Positions 24,230 to 33,559 are shown, counted from the first letter of the stretch. The stretch is DNA of 55,070 nt from UM-FILTER-49-7 sp964599895 (GCA_964599895.1 CAZRHT010000010.1:1-55070), one strand, 5' to 3'. Notes: a model not told the origin generated them from the letters alone. Numbers and translations: made by a program.

Positions 24230-25630
24230 TCACTTCTTCTTTGGTACCGTATCGACGATACCCAATTTCTTCATTTTCTGTATCAGTGTTGTACGTTTTA
24301 AACTTAGACGGCGGGCAGCCTCAGAGCGTGTACCACCGGACAGTTCCAGTGCCTGTTCAATGTAGGATCTTTCCATTGCCATGAGCTTTGCCTTTAAGTC
24401 AATGCTTCCTTCAAGGGTATAGGAATCAAAGGTATCTGAAGCACCCAGATGGATATCAGATGGCAGATCTTCAGGCTGAACAATGTGGCCTTCCGGCTGC
24501 AATACAATCATTCGTTCAACAAAATTTTCCAACTGACGGATATTTCCCGGCCAGGGATAATCAAATATGCATCTCATTGCCTTACTGGAAAAACGGATTT
24601 CAGGAAAACCCATCAGTCCGGAAAAGCGATGATTGAAAAAATCAATCAGTAACGGAATGTCATCCGTTCGTTCCCTCAACGGCGGAATATGAATCGGGAT
24701 TACATTTAAGCGATAATACAGGTCTTCTCTGAACCGGCCATTCTTTATCTCATCGGCCAGCAACCGATTTGTGGCCGCAACTACCCGTACATTCACCGTC
24801 TTGAGTTCCTCGCTTCCAAGTGGCGAAACAACCCGCTCTTGAAGTACCCGGAGCAATTTTGCCTGGAGAGCCAAACTCATATTTCCGATTTCGTCAAGAA
24901 AAATGCTTCCACCTTCAGCCTGCTCGAATCGTCCGATGCGATCAATAATCGCATCCGTAAACGCACCCTTCTTATGGCCAAACAGCTCATCCTCAAGAAG
25001 ATTATCCGGTATTGCCCCGCAGTTCACAGGGATGAAGGGGCCCGCTGCACGGGCAGAAGCCCGATGGATTGCCTGCGCCACAAGTTCCTTTCCGGTCCCG
25101 CTTTCACCTGTCACAAGTACGGTCGCCTGGGTTACTGCAACTCGTCGTATTAAGCTCTTCAATTCCTTCATTGCCCTGCTTCGGCCAATCAGGTTTTCTG
25201 CTCCCTCAGAGCGGGCTATAACAGCTCTCAATTTTATGTTTTCTGCTCGCAAAGCTGTCACCTTTTCGGCTTTGTGAATAGCCACTTCAATCTGTTCCAG
25301 GTCAAACGGCTTCAGAATATAGTCAAAGACACCCGCCTTAATCGCTGAAACTGCGCCTTCAATGGAACCATGACCGGTTATCAGGATAATCAAGGCATTT
25401 TCGTCCATCGCAAGAATTTGCCTGCTTGCCTGAAGGCCGTCAATGTCAGGGAGAATATAATCACTAATGACAATTGAATACTCTCCGCGTTTAAACAGAG
25501 ACAAACCTTCCTTTCCCGTCTCAGCAGTATCTACCTCATACCCCTTCATTTCGAGAAAAGAAGACAGTAAATCGAGAATTTCAGGGTCGTCATCAATCAG
25601 AAGAACTTTCAATTTGCTTCTATTTGTCAA
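24230..25630 (-). CDS. NtrC-type sigma54-dependent response regulator
   Basis: A 466-residue activator: receiver domain with Asp57 (VISDYILPD), AAA+ domain with Walker A GESGTGKE (175-182), the L1 loop GAFTDA at 222-227, Walker B IFLDEIG, arginine finger region FREDLYYRLN, and a C-terminal Fis-type helix-turn-helix (EAARRLSLKRTTLIQKMKK). GAFTDA in place of GAFTGA is a known natural variant, so it may still activate. The start is TTG at 25630 inside the end of the preceding gene; TTG at 25612 is an alternative. It is translationally linked to the second NtrC-type gene and lies upstream of dnaB and the pilus genes. Confidence 0.93.
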   Translation of the reverse strand: MTNRSKLKVLLIDDDPEILDLLSSFLEMKGYEVDTAETGKEGLSLFKRGEYSIVISDYILPDIDGLQASRQILAMDENALIILITGHGSIEGAVSAIKAGVFDYILKPFDLEQIEVAIHKAEKVTALRAENIKLRAVIARSEGAENLIGRSRAMKELKSLIRRVAVTQATVLVTGESGTGKELVAQAIHRASARAAGPFIPVNCGAIPDNLLEDELFGHKKGAFTDAIIDRIGRFEQAEGGSIFLDEIGNMSLALQAKLLRVLQERVVSPLGSEELKTVNVRVVAATNRLLADEIKNGRFREDLYYRLNVIPIHIPPLRERTDDIPLLIDFFNHRFSGLMGFPEIRFSSKAMRCIFDYPWPGNIRQLENFVERMIVLQPEGHIVQPEDLPSDIHLGASDTFDSYTLEGSIDLKAKLMAMERSYIEQALELSGGTRSEAARRLSLKRTTLIQKMKKLGIVDTVPKKK

Positions 25631-26957
25631 GCTTGTAACGCTTTATCTTATTGTAAAGCGTTGCTCTTGTAATTCCCATTGCCTTTGAAGCTTTCATAAT
25701 ATTCCCACGATATTTGTCCAAGGTGTGCCGTATCAAAGCCTCTTCTGCTTCTTCCATTTTTTCCGTAAACAATTTAAGCACAATCTCAGGTGACCGCTTA
25801 TTAAACTTCATACCCACAGGGAGAAATTTCGCACCGACATTGATTCGGTTTGCAGAGAAAACCGCACGTTCCACTACATTTTCCAATTCCCTGACATTTC
25901 CGGGCCAGTCATATCGATTGAAAATGTTTGCAACTTCTATAGTGTATCCTTTGAATCGCTTATTTGTGTCTTTACTGAACCGTTCGAGAAAATATTCGGC
26001 AATCGGCATGATGTCATCTCTGCGCTTCCGCAACGGAGGGAGTACAAAATCCATAATATTTACCAGATAAAAGAGTTCTTCATTAAACTTCTTTCGATCC
26101 ACCAACTCACTGATTGTATCCCTTGAAGAAGAAATAACACGTGCACTCAAACGAGAATACACGTTTCCAGACGGCAACGGATACTTCCCGTTCCGTAAAA
26201 TTTCGGCAAGCATGGATTGTGACTTTGTGTCCATTTTTTCGATATGATCAAAAAATATGGTCCCCCCTTCCGCTATTGCAAACAGGCCCGGTTTCTCCAG
26301 AGTCTCACCTTCTCGCCCACACAGGATCTCGTGAAATGTGGCCGCTGTGATCAAACCGCAATTTACTTTTACGAAGGGATACTCCCGTCTGGAACTGTAT
26401 TTGTGGACAATTCGGGCAAGGAGTTCTTTCCCAACACCTGATTCTCCAGCTATCAACACATTCGCATCATTTTTCCGAAGCGCCTTTACCCGCTTCATAA
26501 CTTTCTTCATGTTGTCATTCTCTGCAACAAATTGCAGTTTCTTTTCTTCCAGTACCAACTTCCGCTGCAGAACCCGGTTCTTACGCTCCAATTGCCGCAT
26601 CCTCATCAGGTTTTCAACATCAACGAGAATCTTGTCCACCTGAAAGGGTTTTTCAATAAGGTCTGCGGCTCCTTTCTTGATTGCTTCGACAGCCAGTTCA
26701 ATAGTGCCGTGACCCGTCAAAATCACCACTGTAATGTCCGGCTTCAATGCCTTTATTTTTTCAAGGAGTTCCAGCCCACTGATCCCGGGCATCACCATGT
26801 CTGTAATTACCAGATCAATGTCTTTGCTTCGGATGATTTCAAGGGCTGACTCACCATCAAACGCGAGAAATGTATCGTACTTTTCGCCCAAAAGCAGGTT
26901 CAGTCCTTCTAGGACATTCTTATTGTCATCAACTACGAGAATCCTGTTTTTTGTCAT
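25620..26957 (-). CDS. Degenerate NtrC-type regulator without sigma54 contact motif
   Basis: A 445-residue protein with an intact receiver (Asp53 in LVITDMVMP), a central AAA+ domain and a C-terminal Fis-like helix-turn-helix (KASKAMGITRATLYNKIKR). Walker A is intact (GESGVGKE, 171-178), but the loop that should carry GAFTGA is about five residues shorter and reads REGETLEKPG. Walker B has FFDH at 235-238 instead of LDE, and the arginine-finger region is FNEELFYLVN at 291-300 instead of FREDLYYRLN. It therefore probably cannot remodel sigma54 holoenzyme and may act as a repressor or partner. The ATG at 26957 is chosen since it starts the receiver fold; an earlier start at 27002 adds an unrelated tail. 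Confidence 0.88.
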   Translation of the reverse strand: MTKNRILVVDDNKNVLEGLNLLLGEKYDTFLAFDGESALEIIRSKDIDLVITDMVMPGISGLELLEKIKALKPDITVVILTGHGTIELAVEAIKKGAADLIEKPFQVDKILVDVENLMRMRQLERKNRVLQRKLVLEEKKLQFVAENDNMKKVMKRVKALRKNDANVLIAGESGVGKELLARIVHKYSSRREYPFVKVNCGLITAATFHEILCGREGETLEKPGLFAIAEGGTIFFDHIEKMDTKSQSMLAEILRNGKYPLPSGNVYSRLSARVISSSRDTISELVDRKKFNEELFYLVNIMDFVLPPLRKRRDDIMPIAEYFLERFSKDTNKRFKGYTIEVANIFNRYDWPGNVRELENVVERAVFSANRINVGAKFLPVGMKFNKRSPEIVLKLFTEKMEEAEEALIRHTLDKYRGNIMKASKAMGITRATLYNKIKRYKLDK

Positions 26958-27014
26958 ACCCCAACCTTTCAAGAACTCTGTGCCGGGGAGTTTCCCCGGC
27001 ACAGAGAGCCCTAA

Positions 27015-28220
27015 TTAAAACCGATAGTCCAGAGATGCTCCAACAAGCAAGGCGCTCGTAGAATACGAGCCGTTGAAGTTTTCCATCATAGTCGTGGTGG
27101 TTCTGTCATTGAACCGAACATACATAGCAAATGTACTCAATGTGAAGTTTTTGAACTTCCAGTCAAAACCGGCAGAAAAATCATTCCGGTTGTTGTCCGG
27201 CAATGAAGGATCCAGCGTATTGTCCGGGTTTCCGGCTTCATCGTAAATATAGCCACCCCGAAGTGTCAATTTATCGCTGAAATCATACTTTACACCCACT
27301 TTGTACATGTTGACATTTGTCCAGTTTTTTGGAATCGAACTCAACACGCCTCCCGTGTCTTTGCGGAGAACTGTCAACTGATCATAGCTGGACCATTCAG
27401 TATTCATGAATCCAACTTCCACCATCCACTTGTCGTTGAGCTGATAGGCCACGTCCAATCCCCAGGTTTGGGGAAGCTTAACCCCTGCCGTAATTTTTCC
27501 GTCATAGAGAACCGGCAGGAAAGGTGTCGGCACATTAGTAAAATCAACCTCACCATCAAAAGAGATGTCCACGCCACTGCGCCAGAAACCACCCACGTTG
27601 ATCTTTTTATTTACTTTCCACAGAAAACCGGCTGATTCTCCCCAACCGCTGCCGTCACCAGCCATATCAACCCACGCAGTCTGGTCAATAAAATTGATCG
27701 TCTTCTGGATCAACACATCAGCGCCAACCCAGTTCGCCTGGAATCCGACAGAAAAATTGTCCGTGACTTTAAAAGCGATGGTTGGGGCCACATTGAAGGT
27801 CTCGATTTTTGTCCTATCCGCCAGCTGGCTCCCCGGCCACTGGGTCGGCCAGTCTGTTTCTAGGCCATATTGGGTAAATTCAGAAATTCCCACTACGACC
27901 CGGTCATTCAGCTGGTATGAAAGATACACAGCCGGCAACACGTTAATTTTTGTCTTTTGATCAGTTGTCTGTGTACCATCCAGTGATGTCCAGCTGCTGG
28001 TCGGATAAAACACAACCGAACTGAAGTTCACATCAATCCCCTTCACAAAGGCGAGGGCACCGGGATTGTAAAACATGGCTGATGCGTTATCAACGCTGGC
28101 GACATAGGCATTGCCCATTGCCGCTCCCTGCGCGTTGTGCTCATTAACCTGGAAACCGGATGAGAATGCAAGCATTGTTGCCAACAATCCCACACAAATT
28201 GCAGTTAGTTTTTTCATCAT
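27015..28220 (-). CDS. fadL: FadL/OmpP1-type outer-membrane transporter
   Basis: A 401-residue outer-membrane beta-barrel that imports long-chain fatty acids or hydrophobics. The signal peptide ends near SSG, and the mature N-terminus FQVNEHNAQGAAMGNAYVA is the characteristic FadL plug start (N-E-x-x-x-x-G), followed by repeated beta strands and a terminal aromatic (DYRF). GAGGGG lies five bases upstream of the ATG at 28220; an ATG at 28235 would overlap the previous stop as ATGA. It directly follows the VolA-like lipase, a pairing reported in Vibrio. Confidence 0.93.
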   Translation of the reverse strand: MMKKLTAICVGLLATMLAFSSGFQVNEHNAQGAAMGNAYVASVDNASAMFYNPGALAFVKGIDVNFSSVVFYPTSSWTSLDGTQTTDQKTKINVLPAVYLSYQLNDRVVVGISEFTQYGLETDWPTQWPGSQLADRTKIETFNVAPTIAFKVTDNFSVGFQANWVGADVLIQKTINFIDQTAWVDMAGDGSGWGESAGFLWKVNKKINVGGFWRSGVDISFDGEVDFTNVPTPFLPVLYDGKITAGVKLPQTWGLDVAYQLNDKWMVEVGFMNTEWSSYDQLTVLRKDTGGVLSSIPKNWTNVNMYKVGVKYDFSDKLTLRGGYIYDEAGNPDNTLDPSLPDNNRNDFSAGFDWKFKNFTLSTFAMYVRFNDRTTTTMMENFNGSYSTSALLVGASLDYRF

Positions 28221-28231
28221 TGTCACCCCTC

Positions 28232-30268
28232 TCATCTGACTAACACTGCCGCACGGGCATTAATGCTGTAGTTGAAGGTTCTGAGTGCCCACTCGGATGC
28301 TGAGTCAGCTGCCTTACTTGTTCCCTTCGTTGCTGCAGGATCCAGAATCATCGGAGTACCGGTCAACAGGTAGGAGCCCAGATAGTTAACTGTCTGCAAC
28401 TGACCATAATAAGTAAACTCAGGATGGCTCGGATCCGGAGACAGTAGGAATCCATGATTCGGCGTGTCATACTGGAACAGGCCACTGGATACACCCTGGT
28501 CCACAGAGGCCATACCGGGGATTGCGTTCACCAGAGGCTTGACCTGTGGAAAGTTTGATCCGAATGCCCTTGCCAGCATGTCACCGGAAAGATTTGGTAT
28601 CGTGGTGTCGCCGATAGCTTCCTGCATCAACACGTACTTTTCCACGCCAGAAATTCCGCCGTTCAGAACATAAGGTGCATAGTTGATCGGGTCTGCGGAA
28701 TCAATAACTGTCTGAGCCAACATGAAGAACTGAGCGTATTCAGGTGTTCCCGGAGTCAATCCCTCTTCAGCAAGCCCGGCATTGATGATCGGAGCGAATG
28801 TCGGAGAATGCGTCAAAAGCACAGTGATATTACCACCCGGCACATTCAGAACCGCGGTTTTGATTGCCGGTTCAATTGCCATCAGGTTGGTTCCCGTCAT
28901 GGCGCCAAGGGATTGGCCACAATACACAAAATTCATTGGTGCAAGGTCCGGATTGCTGTCCCCGGTATAGTCCACACCAGCTTCCAGCATTCTGACCATC
29001 ATCATCTGGTCCACGTTGGACTGACGAATATTGTCCCGTGCCGTCCTCAGTGATTTCAGGTTTATAAACAGGGCACCGGAAGGATCCAGAACTCCATCCG
29101 GCCCCATTGCGCCGGTTGTGTTGTTCATGTAATCGCCTGCGCGGTCGCCGTGAAGCACGAGATCCATGGAAATGGTTGCCATACCAGCAGCGGCAAAACT
29201 GTTGGCAATAGCAAGAGCATCCATCTTTGAGCGGGTAATGCCATGCTGGAAAATGACTACCGGGAATGGACCTGTGCCTTTGGGCACCACCAGTATGAAC
29301 GGAACCATAGCCACATTCTGTTCTTCAAAATTTCCCTGGGCATTTTTCGTGAAAAAGCCAATCAGTGGATTGGTGATGTAGTTGGGAGAGCCAAAAGCTC
29401 CTGTTAACACACCACCTACCATGTCATGGGGAAAGTCAATTCCTGTTTGTGCCATCACACCCTGGAAAAACGCGCTCACCATTGCATCACCAAGGTACTG
29501 CCCGACGAAAGTTGGTGTCGGCGGGGCCATTCCAGCCATCTCAGCGCGAAGGGTCTGATAGTCCTGATAGGTGCTTTCTGTTGTAAAGACAAAAGCCACC
29601 GCAATTGAAGTTCTGGGGATACCGATGGAGGACATGAAATCGAACATCGGTTTCATCGCCAGACGGGCCGGTTCCAGCATTCCAGCCGTCTGATCATCCA
29701 GAAGGCTCGAAGCAGAATGACCGTCCGCATCAAGCAGTGAGTTCGCACTGCGCATCAGGTAGAAAACCTGAGAAGGTTCAATGGGTTTGCTGTTTGTATC
29801 CAACACACCCTGTGTCACTACCACAGCAATTTTGTGGCGAGAGGGGATCGGGGATACCGGCACCATGGAAATCGCACCGGTTGCCGGATCAAACGGCATG
29901 AATGAAACAGCAATTTCCGCCTGAGCAGACAGATCAAATACCTTAATGGTATTGCTGTTTACAGTATCCGCTTTCGGTGCGCCGTCCAGATAGAACGACA
30001 TTGCCGAAGTGGTTGAGAATCCATTGAGTGAATTGACAGAAGCAATAGCATCCAGTCCGTCCGGATTAGGGATATTCACAAGTCCCGTAGCCGGATTGAT
30101 CAATAGATCATTGGGGAACGGAATTACCCCGGCACTCGGATCAAATAGTGCTGTCGTTACTTGTGGAAGCGGTTGAGATTCGTCTGCTTCCGTGTGAGTT
30201 GCAGGCGCACACGCCCACATCCCTGCAAGCAAAACAGCCATAACCCCGGTTAATAGTACTCTTTTCAT
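28232..30268 (-). CDS. VolA-like surface lipase/lysophospholipase
   Basis: A 678-residue protein related to the bacterial virulence-factor lipase family and to VolA of Vibrio cholerae, a surface lipoprotein that cleaves lysophospholipids. A signal and a divergent lipobox (GMWAC, Cys20) are present. The N-terminal beta-rich half precedes an alpha/beta hydrolase domain: VVIFQHGITRSK at about 337-348, then the nucleophile elbow GQSLG (Ser453). A His toward the end (TPNHGFLL) could complete the triad. GGGAGG is present before ATG. In Vibrio volA is in an operon with fadL, and here a FadL gene follows directly. Confidence 0.85.
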   Translation of the reverse strand: MKRVLLTGVMAVLLAGMWACAPATHTEADESQPLPQVTTALFDPSAGVIPFPNDLLINPATGLVNIPNPDGLDAIASVNSLNGFSTTSAMSFYLDGAPKADTVNSNTIKVFDLSAQAEIAVSFMPFDPATGAISMVPVSPIPSRHKIAVVVTQGVLDTNSKPIEPSQVFYLMRSANSLLDADGHSASSLLDDQTAGMLEPARLAMKPMFDFMSSIGIPRTSIAVAFVFTTESTYQDYQTLRAEMAGMAPPTPTFVGQYLGDAMVSAFFQGVMAQTGIDFPHDMVGGVLTGAFGSPNYITNPLIGFFTKNAQGNFEEQNVAMVPFILVVPKGTGPFPVVIFQHGITRSKMDALAIANSFAAAGMATISMDLVLHGDRAGDYMNNTTGAMGPDGVLDPSGALFINLKSLRTARDNIRQSNVDQMMMVRMLEAGVDYTGDSNPDLAPMNFVYCGQSLGAMTGTNLMAIEPAIKTAVLNVPGGNITVLLTHSPTFAPIINAGLAEEGLTPGTPEYAQFFMLAQTVIDSADPINYAPYVLNGGISGVEKYVLMQEAIGDTTIPNLSGDMLARAFGSNFPQVKPLVNAIPGMASVDQGVSSGLFQYDTPNHGFLLSPDPSHPEFTYYGQLQTVNYLGSYLLTGTPMILDPAATKGTSKAADSASEWALRTFNYSINARAAVLVR

Positions 30269-30303
30269 GTCACCTCCCGCAATTTAAAGATTTTGAATGG
30301 CAA
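30265..30303 (-). other. Possible 12-codon leader ORF before the lipase
   Basis: A TTG start with GGAGGTG five bases upstream opens a 12-codon frame whose TGA overlaps the lipase ATG (ATGA). It could couple translation of the lipase or be chance. The leader also holds a third Shine-Dalgarno-like AGGAGGTG further up. Confidence 0.2.
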
Positions 30304-30636
30304 ATGGGCACCTCCAAGAAATTTGAGCTTTTCTCACCTCCTACCTTCGTCAATATGATTGCGAAAAGTATATCACAAATATTTGACACTCTGCAAACAA
30401 AATATGACACCGCTGCCTCTTTGTGAGCGGTATTATCAAACCTTACAAACAGGATGTTTATATTCTATTGGTTGCACTTATAATCCCTGAGCGATCATCC
30501 GTCTCACACGTCTGCTTCAGTTATCGATCCTTAAAAAAAACTGGCAAACAGTTCGAGAACATGTGAAGGATTTCGACAAGTTTCTTTTCAGGAATAGTGA
30601 CTTGGTTTCTATTCGGAAACTGCGTACTTTCGAGTT
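30304..30636. other. Spacer upstream of the lipase operon
   Basis: No gene is apparent in this spacer. It holds a sigma70-like promoter (30367-30396, minus strand) for the lipase-FadL unit and otherwise AT-rich sequence without clear hairpins. Confidence 0.5.
30367..30396 (-). promoter_or_regulatory. Candidate sigma70 promoter for lipase-FadL
   Basis: On the minus strand TTGCAG (30391-30396) and TATACT (30367-30372) are separated by 18 bases, about 100 bases upstream of the lipase ATG. The -10 box matches well, the -35 moderately. Confidence 0.5.
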
Positions 30637-32685
30637 TCAAAAGGTGGAAATGATCCGATTTCCCCCTGCATTTTTGGCCCTGAGCATGGCATCGAATGCA
30701 GCCTCAAACAAATAATTTCGGTCCGATAGATTGGGAAAACGGGAAATCCCTGCACTGAAAGTTGCATTCAATTTTCCTTTATCATGTACAAAGGACAGTC
30801 TGGAAAAACGATGCTGCAAATCTGACAACAACCGCAAAAGCATCTGACCATCCAGTGCTGTGAAAAATCCAGCATAAGCTCCTCCGCTCACCTGTCCGAT
30901 TCGATCTCGCCCCTGCATTTGGCCCCCAATCAACCGGCACAAAGCCTCTGCCAGACGATCCACTTCTCGTTCCCCCACCTCTCTGTTTAACCTGGCCATA
31001 TTATCCAGGCCAAATACAGCAACAGACATAGATTTTCCTGATCGAGAGGCCCACTTCAATTCAGTTTCCATGGCTTCCATGAAAGGTGCGTATCGATATA
31101 CACCGGAAACAAAATCGCGACTTCGGCCTTCCTGCACCCATCTACCATACTTTGCGTGGCTTTTAAGAGAAAATGCAAGAAGTTCAAGGGTGCTATCGGT
31201 AGAAACAATATTTGTAACTCCTTGTTCCGCCAGACTGTTCATTTCTTCCTGGGAAGGGGATGCTGTATTAACAACAATGGGCAACTTCTGCCGCCATGCC
31301 CGGATTGTCCGGACCAAGACAATGGTATTCTGAATTGGCTTCTGCAAATCCAGCAACACCACATCCGGTTGAAATTCCCGCAAAGAGATGAACAGCTGAT
31401 TCGGCTCGTTTGCTGTCGCAAGAAACCCTTCCTGTCGAAAGAGAATCTGGAAGTGTTCAGACAACGCGATTTCTCTCATCACAATCAAAAGTCGATAGGG
31501 TTCTTCCGGTTGTGCGTTCCTTAAATTTTCCTCCAGCGAACGAGTCACATCAAACGCATCTTGCGACGGCCTCACCCACTTCCAGCAGAATTGCTCATTT
31601 TCTGTATTGCCAGCGACCGGTTCAAGGTTGTGCTCATCGCCCATAGCCACCACATTCAACGGTTCATCTGCTCCACAAGTATTCAGTTTCTTCATCCAGG
31701 CAGTTCCACTGGGTTGATTCTGAAGATCCACGATAACATCGGCGCTTTCCAGGGAGAATCCCTTGCGCCCCAATTCTCCGAATCGGATCAGTCTGGGCCG
31801 GTAGCCAAAACTCACCAGACCAGACACAAGCTCTTCCAACCTGTGCGGGTTCATACTGACAATTGTCACGGGAATTTCAGGATTCAGGCAATACTCTCTG
31901 GACGTCGCAGACGGTGACGAAGATTCAGGCAGTGCTGTCGGACCCTCTTTTGCCGTCGCTCCGGCAGCGTCCGGAAGCCGGAAGAGCAAGCTCGATATTT
32001 CAGTCTGTTGGCTCTTTATTATTGCTCCGCCATTCTCTTCGATATCACTGAGAGTCCTTTCCAGTTTTTCGCAAATACGGCTGACCTCGTGAAAGCCGTA
32101 TAGAGCGGCAGACCCGGTCAAACGATGCACAAGCTTACGTAGTTCTTCCAGGTCTTCGGGGTTTTCCTGGTCCAGTCGGTAGCGTTTCCATACTTCCACA
32201 ATGGCATCCAGAACGCTGGGAAGTTTCCTGCCAAAATCAACTCCCTGTTCCTTTATTTTCTTTTGAATGAATCCCACATGGGCATTCATTTCATCATCAT
32301 CAAAGTCGCCGGGAAAAAGTCCCTGAATCACCTTTGCCAATGCGCTCACGTCAAATGGTTTTTCCACATATGCGTCCACCCGAACATCTCGGCCGTCAAG
32401 ACGGAACTTGAGCTTCTTGTTAATTGCCGTCATCGCCACAATATGAGTCCGGGACAAATTCGCACAGTTTCTAACTGCTTTACAGATTTCAAGCCCATTA
32501 AGTTTGGGCACCAACATGTCGGTAACAAGAAGGTCCGGTTTTTCGTTTCTTACCAACGCAAGACCTTTCTCGCCATCCGAGGCGCACTGAACTGAAAATC
32601 CCAGTCTGGTAAGCAAAAGATGTACCAAGTCTGATATTCTCGACCCATCATCAATTACTACTGCTTTTCTGCGCAAGTGACCCAT
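30637..32685 (-). CDS. Multidomain response regulator: REC-Hpt-REC-REC-GGDEF-like
   Basis: A 682-residue soluble signalling protein. Residues 1-120 form a receiver with phospho-acceptor Asp56 (LLVTDMLVP) and Lys in VEKPFD. An Hpt domain follows (about 140-225) with His187 in LVHRLTGSA. A second receiver-like fold (about 270-380) and a third (about 395-515, with DVVLLDLQKP) follow, then a GGDEF-like domain (about 530-682) where the active-site motif reads SGGAY instead of GGDEF. It is probably catalytically inactive for c-di-GMP synthesis. The combination of receiver, Hpt and output suggests a phosphorelay hub. No partner kinase is adjacent. Confidence 0.88.
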   Translation of the reverse strand: MGHLRRKAVVIDDGSRISDLVHLLLTRLGFSVQCASDGEKGLALVRNEKPDLLVTDMLVPKLNGLEICKAVRNCANLSRTHIVAMTAINKKLKFRLDGRDVRVDAYVEKPFDVSALAKVIQGLFPGDFDDDEMNAHVGFIQKKIKEQGVDFGRKLPSVLDAIVEVWKRYRLDQENPEDLEELRKLVHRLTGSAALYGFHEVSRICEKLERTLSDIEENGGAIIKSQQTEISSLLFRLPDAAGATAKEGPTALPESSSPSATSREYCLNPEIPVTIVSMNPHRLEELVSGLVSFGYRPRLIRFGELGRKGFSLESADVIVDLQNQPSGTAWMKKLNTCGADEPLNVVAMGDEHNLEPVAGNTENEQFCWKWVRPSQDAFDVTRSLEENLRNAQPEEPYRLLIVMREIALSEHFQILFRQEGFLATANEPNQLFISLREFQPDVVLLDLQKPIQNTIVLVRTIRAWRQKLPIVVNTASPSQEEMNSLAEQGVTNIVSTDSTLELLAFSLKSHAKYGRWVQEGRSRDFVSGVYRYAPFMEAMETELKWASRSGKSMSVAVFGLDNMARLNREVGEREVDRLAEALCRLIGGQMQGRDRIGQVSGGAYAGFFTALDGQMLLRLLSDLQHRFSRLSFVHDKGKLNATFSAGISRFPNLSDRNYLFEAAFDAMLRAKNAGGNRIISTF

Positions 32686-32814
32686 CTCTTATAGATTCTC
32701 CCTACAGTTAACTCTTGCCCACAATAAAACCTCAGGGACAAGAACGGAGTGCGTACAGGGTAAGCCTTATGTCCAATTTTATGGTCGATTGAGTCAAACA
32801 TGTCCCGGATATGA

Positions 32815-33504
32815 TCAGCGTACCACGAGGAAAAAACGGTTCCACCTTGATCTGCTGCCAAAAGTAGCAATTTTCTTCGCCACATCTACCACAAAGTGAA
32901 CCAGCCCGGTCTTCTTGTATTCTCCTGGAGCATCCGGATAGGACCACCAGATCACACAGGCTCTTCCCCTGATGTATTCGCGAGGGACATAGCCCCAGAA
33001 TCGGCTGTCATCACTGTTATCCCGATTGTCACCCATGGCAAAAAACTGGCCTTCCGGTACGACCACAGGACCAAAATTGTCCCTTTTCTTCAACATGCCA
33101 TCCCGATATATGGTGAAAGGGTCCTTGTGAACCTTGTATGGCTCATTCAGGGCCTTTCCGTTCACATACACCTGCTTGTCAACGATCTCAATAGTTTCTC
33201 CGGGCATTCCGATGACGCGCTTGATAAAATCAACTTCAGTGTTCTTCGGAAACCGAAACACAATCACATCTCCCCGCTTGATATTTCGTTGGGGAAAAAT
33301 ATTCTTCTCCCATGCGAAAGAGACAGGCCCGAACATGAACTTGTTGACGGCAAGGTGATCCCCGATCAGCAGAGAGTCCTCCATGGAGGATGTTGGAATT
33401 TTAAATTGTTGAAACACAAATGTTTTTGCAAATGTTAAAGCCAGAAGCCCGATCAATATAGTTTCGAAATAATCCCGGAAAATACTCTTCTTGAAAGGTT
33501 GCAT
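32815..33504 (-). CDS. lepB: Signal peptidase I
   Basis: This membrane serine protease removes signal peptides. The 229-residue product has one N-terminal helix (about 12-31), the catalytic Ser40 in PTSSMEDSL and Lys95 in FIKRVIGMPGE, and box E (GDNRDNSDDSRFWG). Its length is normal for the single-helix form. The tail beyond the barrel is basic (FGSRSRWNRFF). It stands alone, with 244 bases to galU upstream. Confidence 0.95.
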   Translation of the reverse strand: MQPFKKSIFRDYFETILIGLLALTFAKTFVFQQFKIPTSSMEDSLLIGDHLAVNKFMFGPVSFAWEKNIFPQRNIKRGDVIVFRFPKNTEVDFIKRVIGMPGETIEIVDKQVYVNGKALNEPYKVHKDPFTIYRDGMLKKRDNFGPVVVPEGQFFAMGDNRDNSDDSRFWGYVPREYIRGRACVIWWSYPDAPGEYKKTGLVHFVVDVAKKIATFGSRSRWNRFFLVVR

Positions 33505-33559
33505 CTATTTGTTCTTCCTCTCGTCATTCGTTCAATCCGTGTTCATTCTACCAGAGAAA

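Noticed and set aside
24230..25630. Loss of sigma54 activation in the first NtrC-type regulator due to GAFTDA
   Set aside because: GAFTDA is a known natural variant of GAFTGA, and Walker B and the arginine finger are intact.
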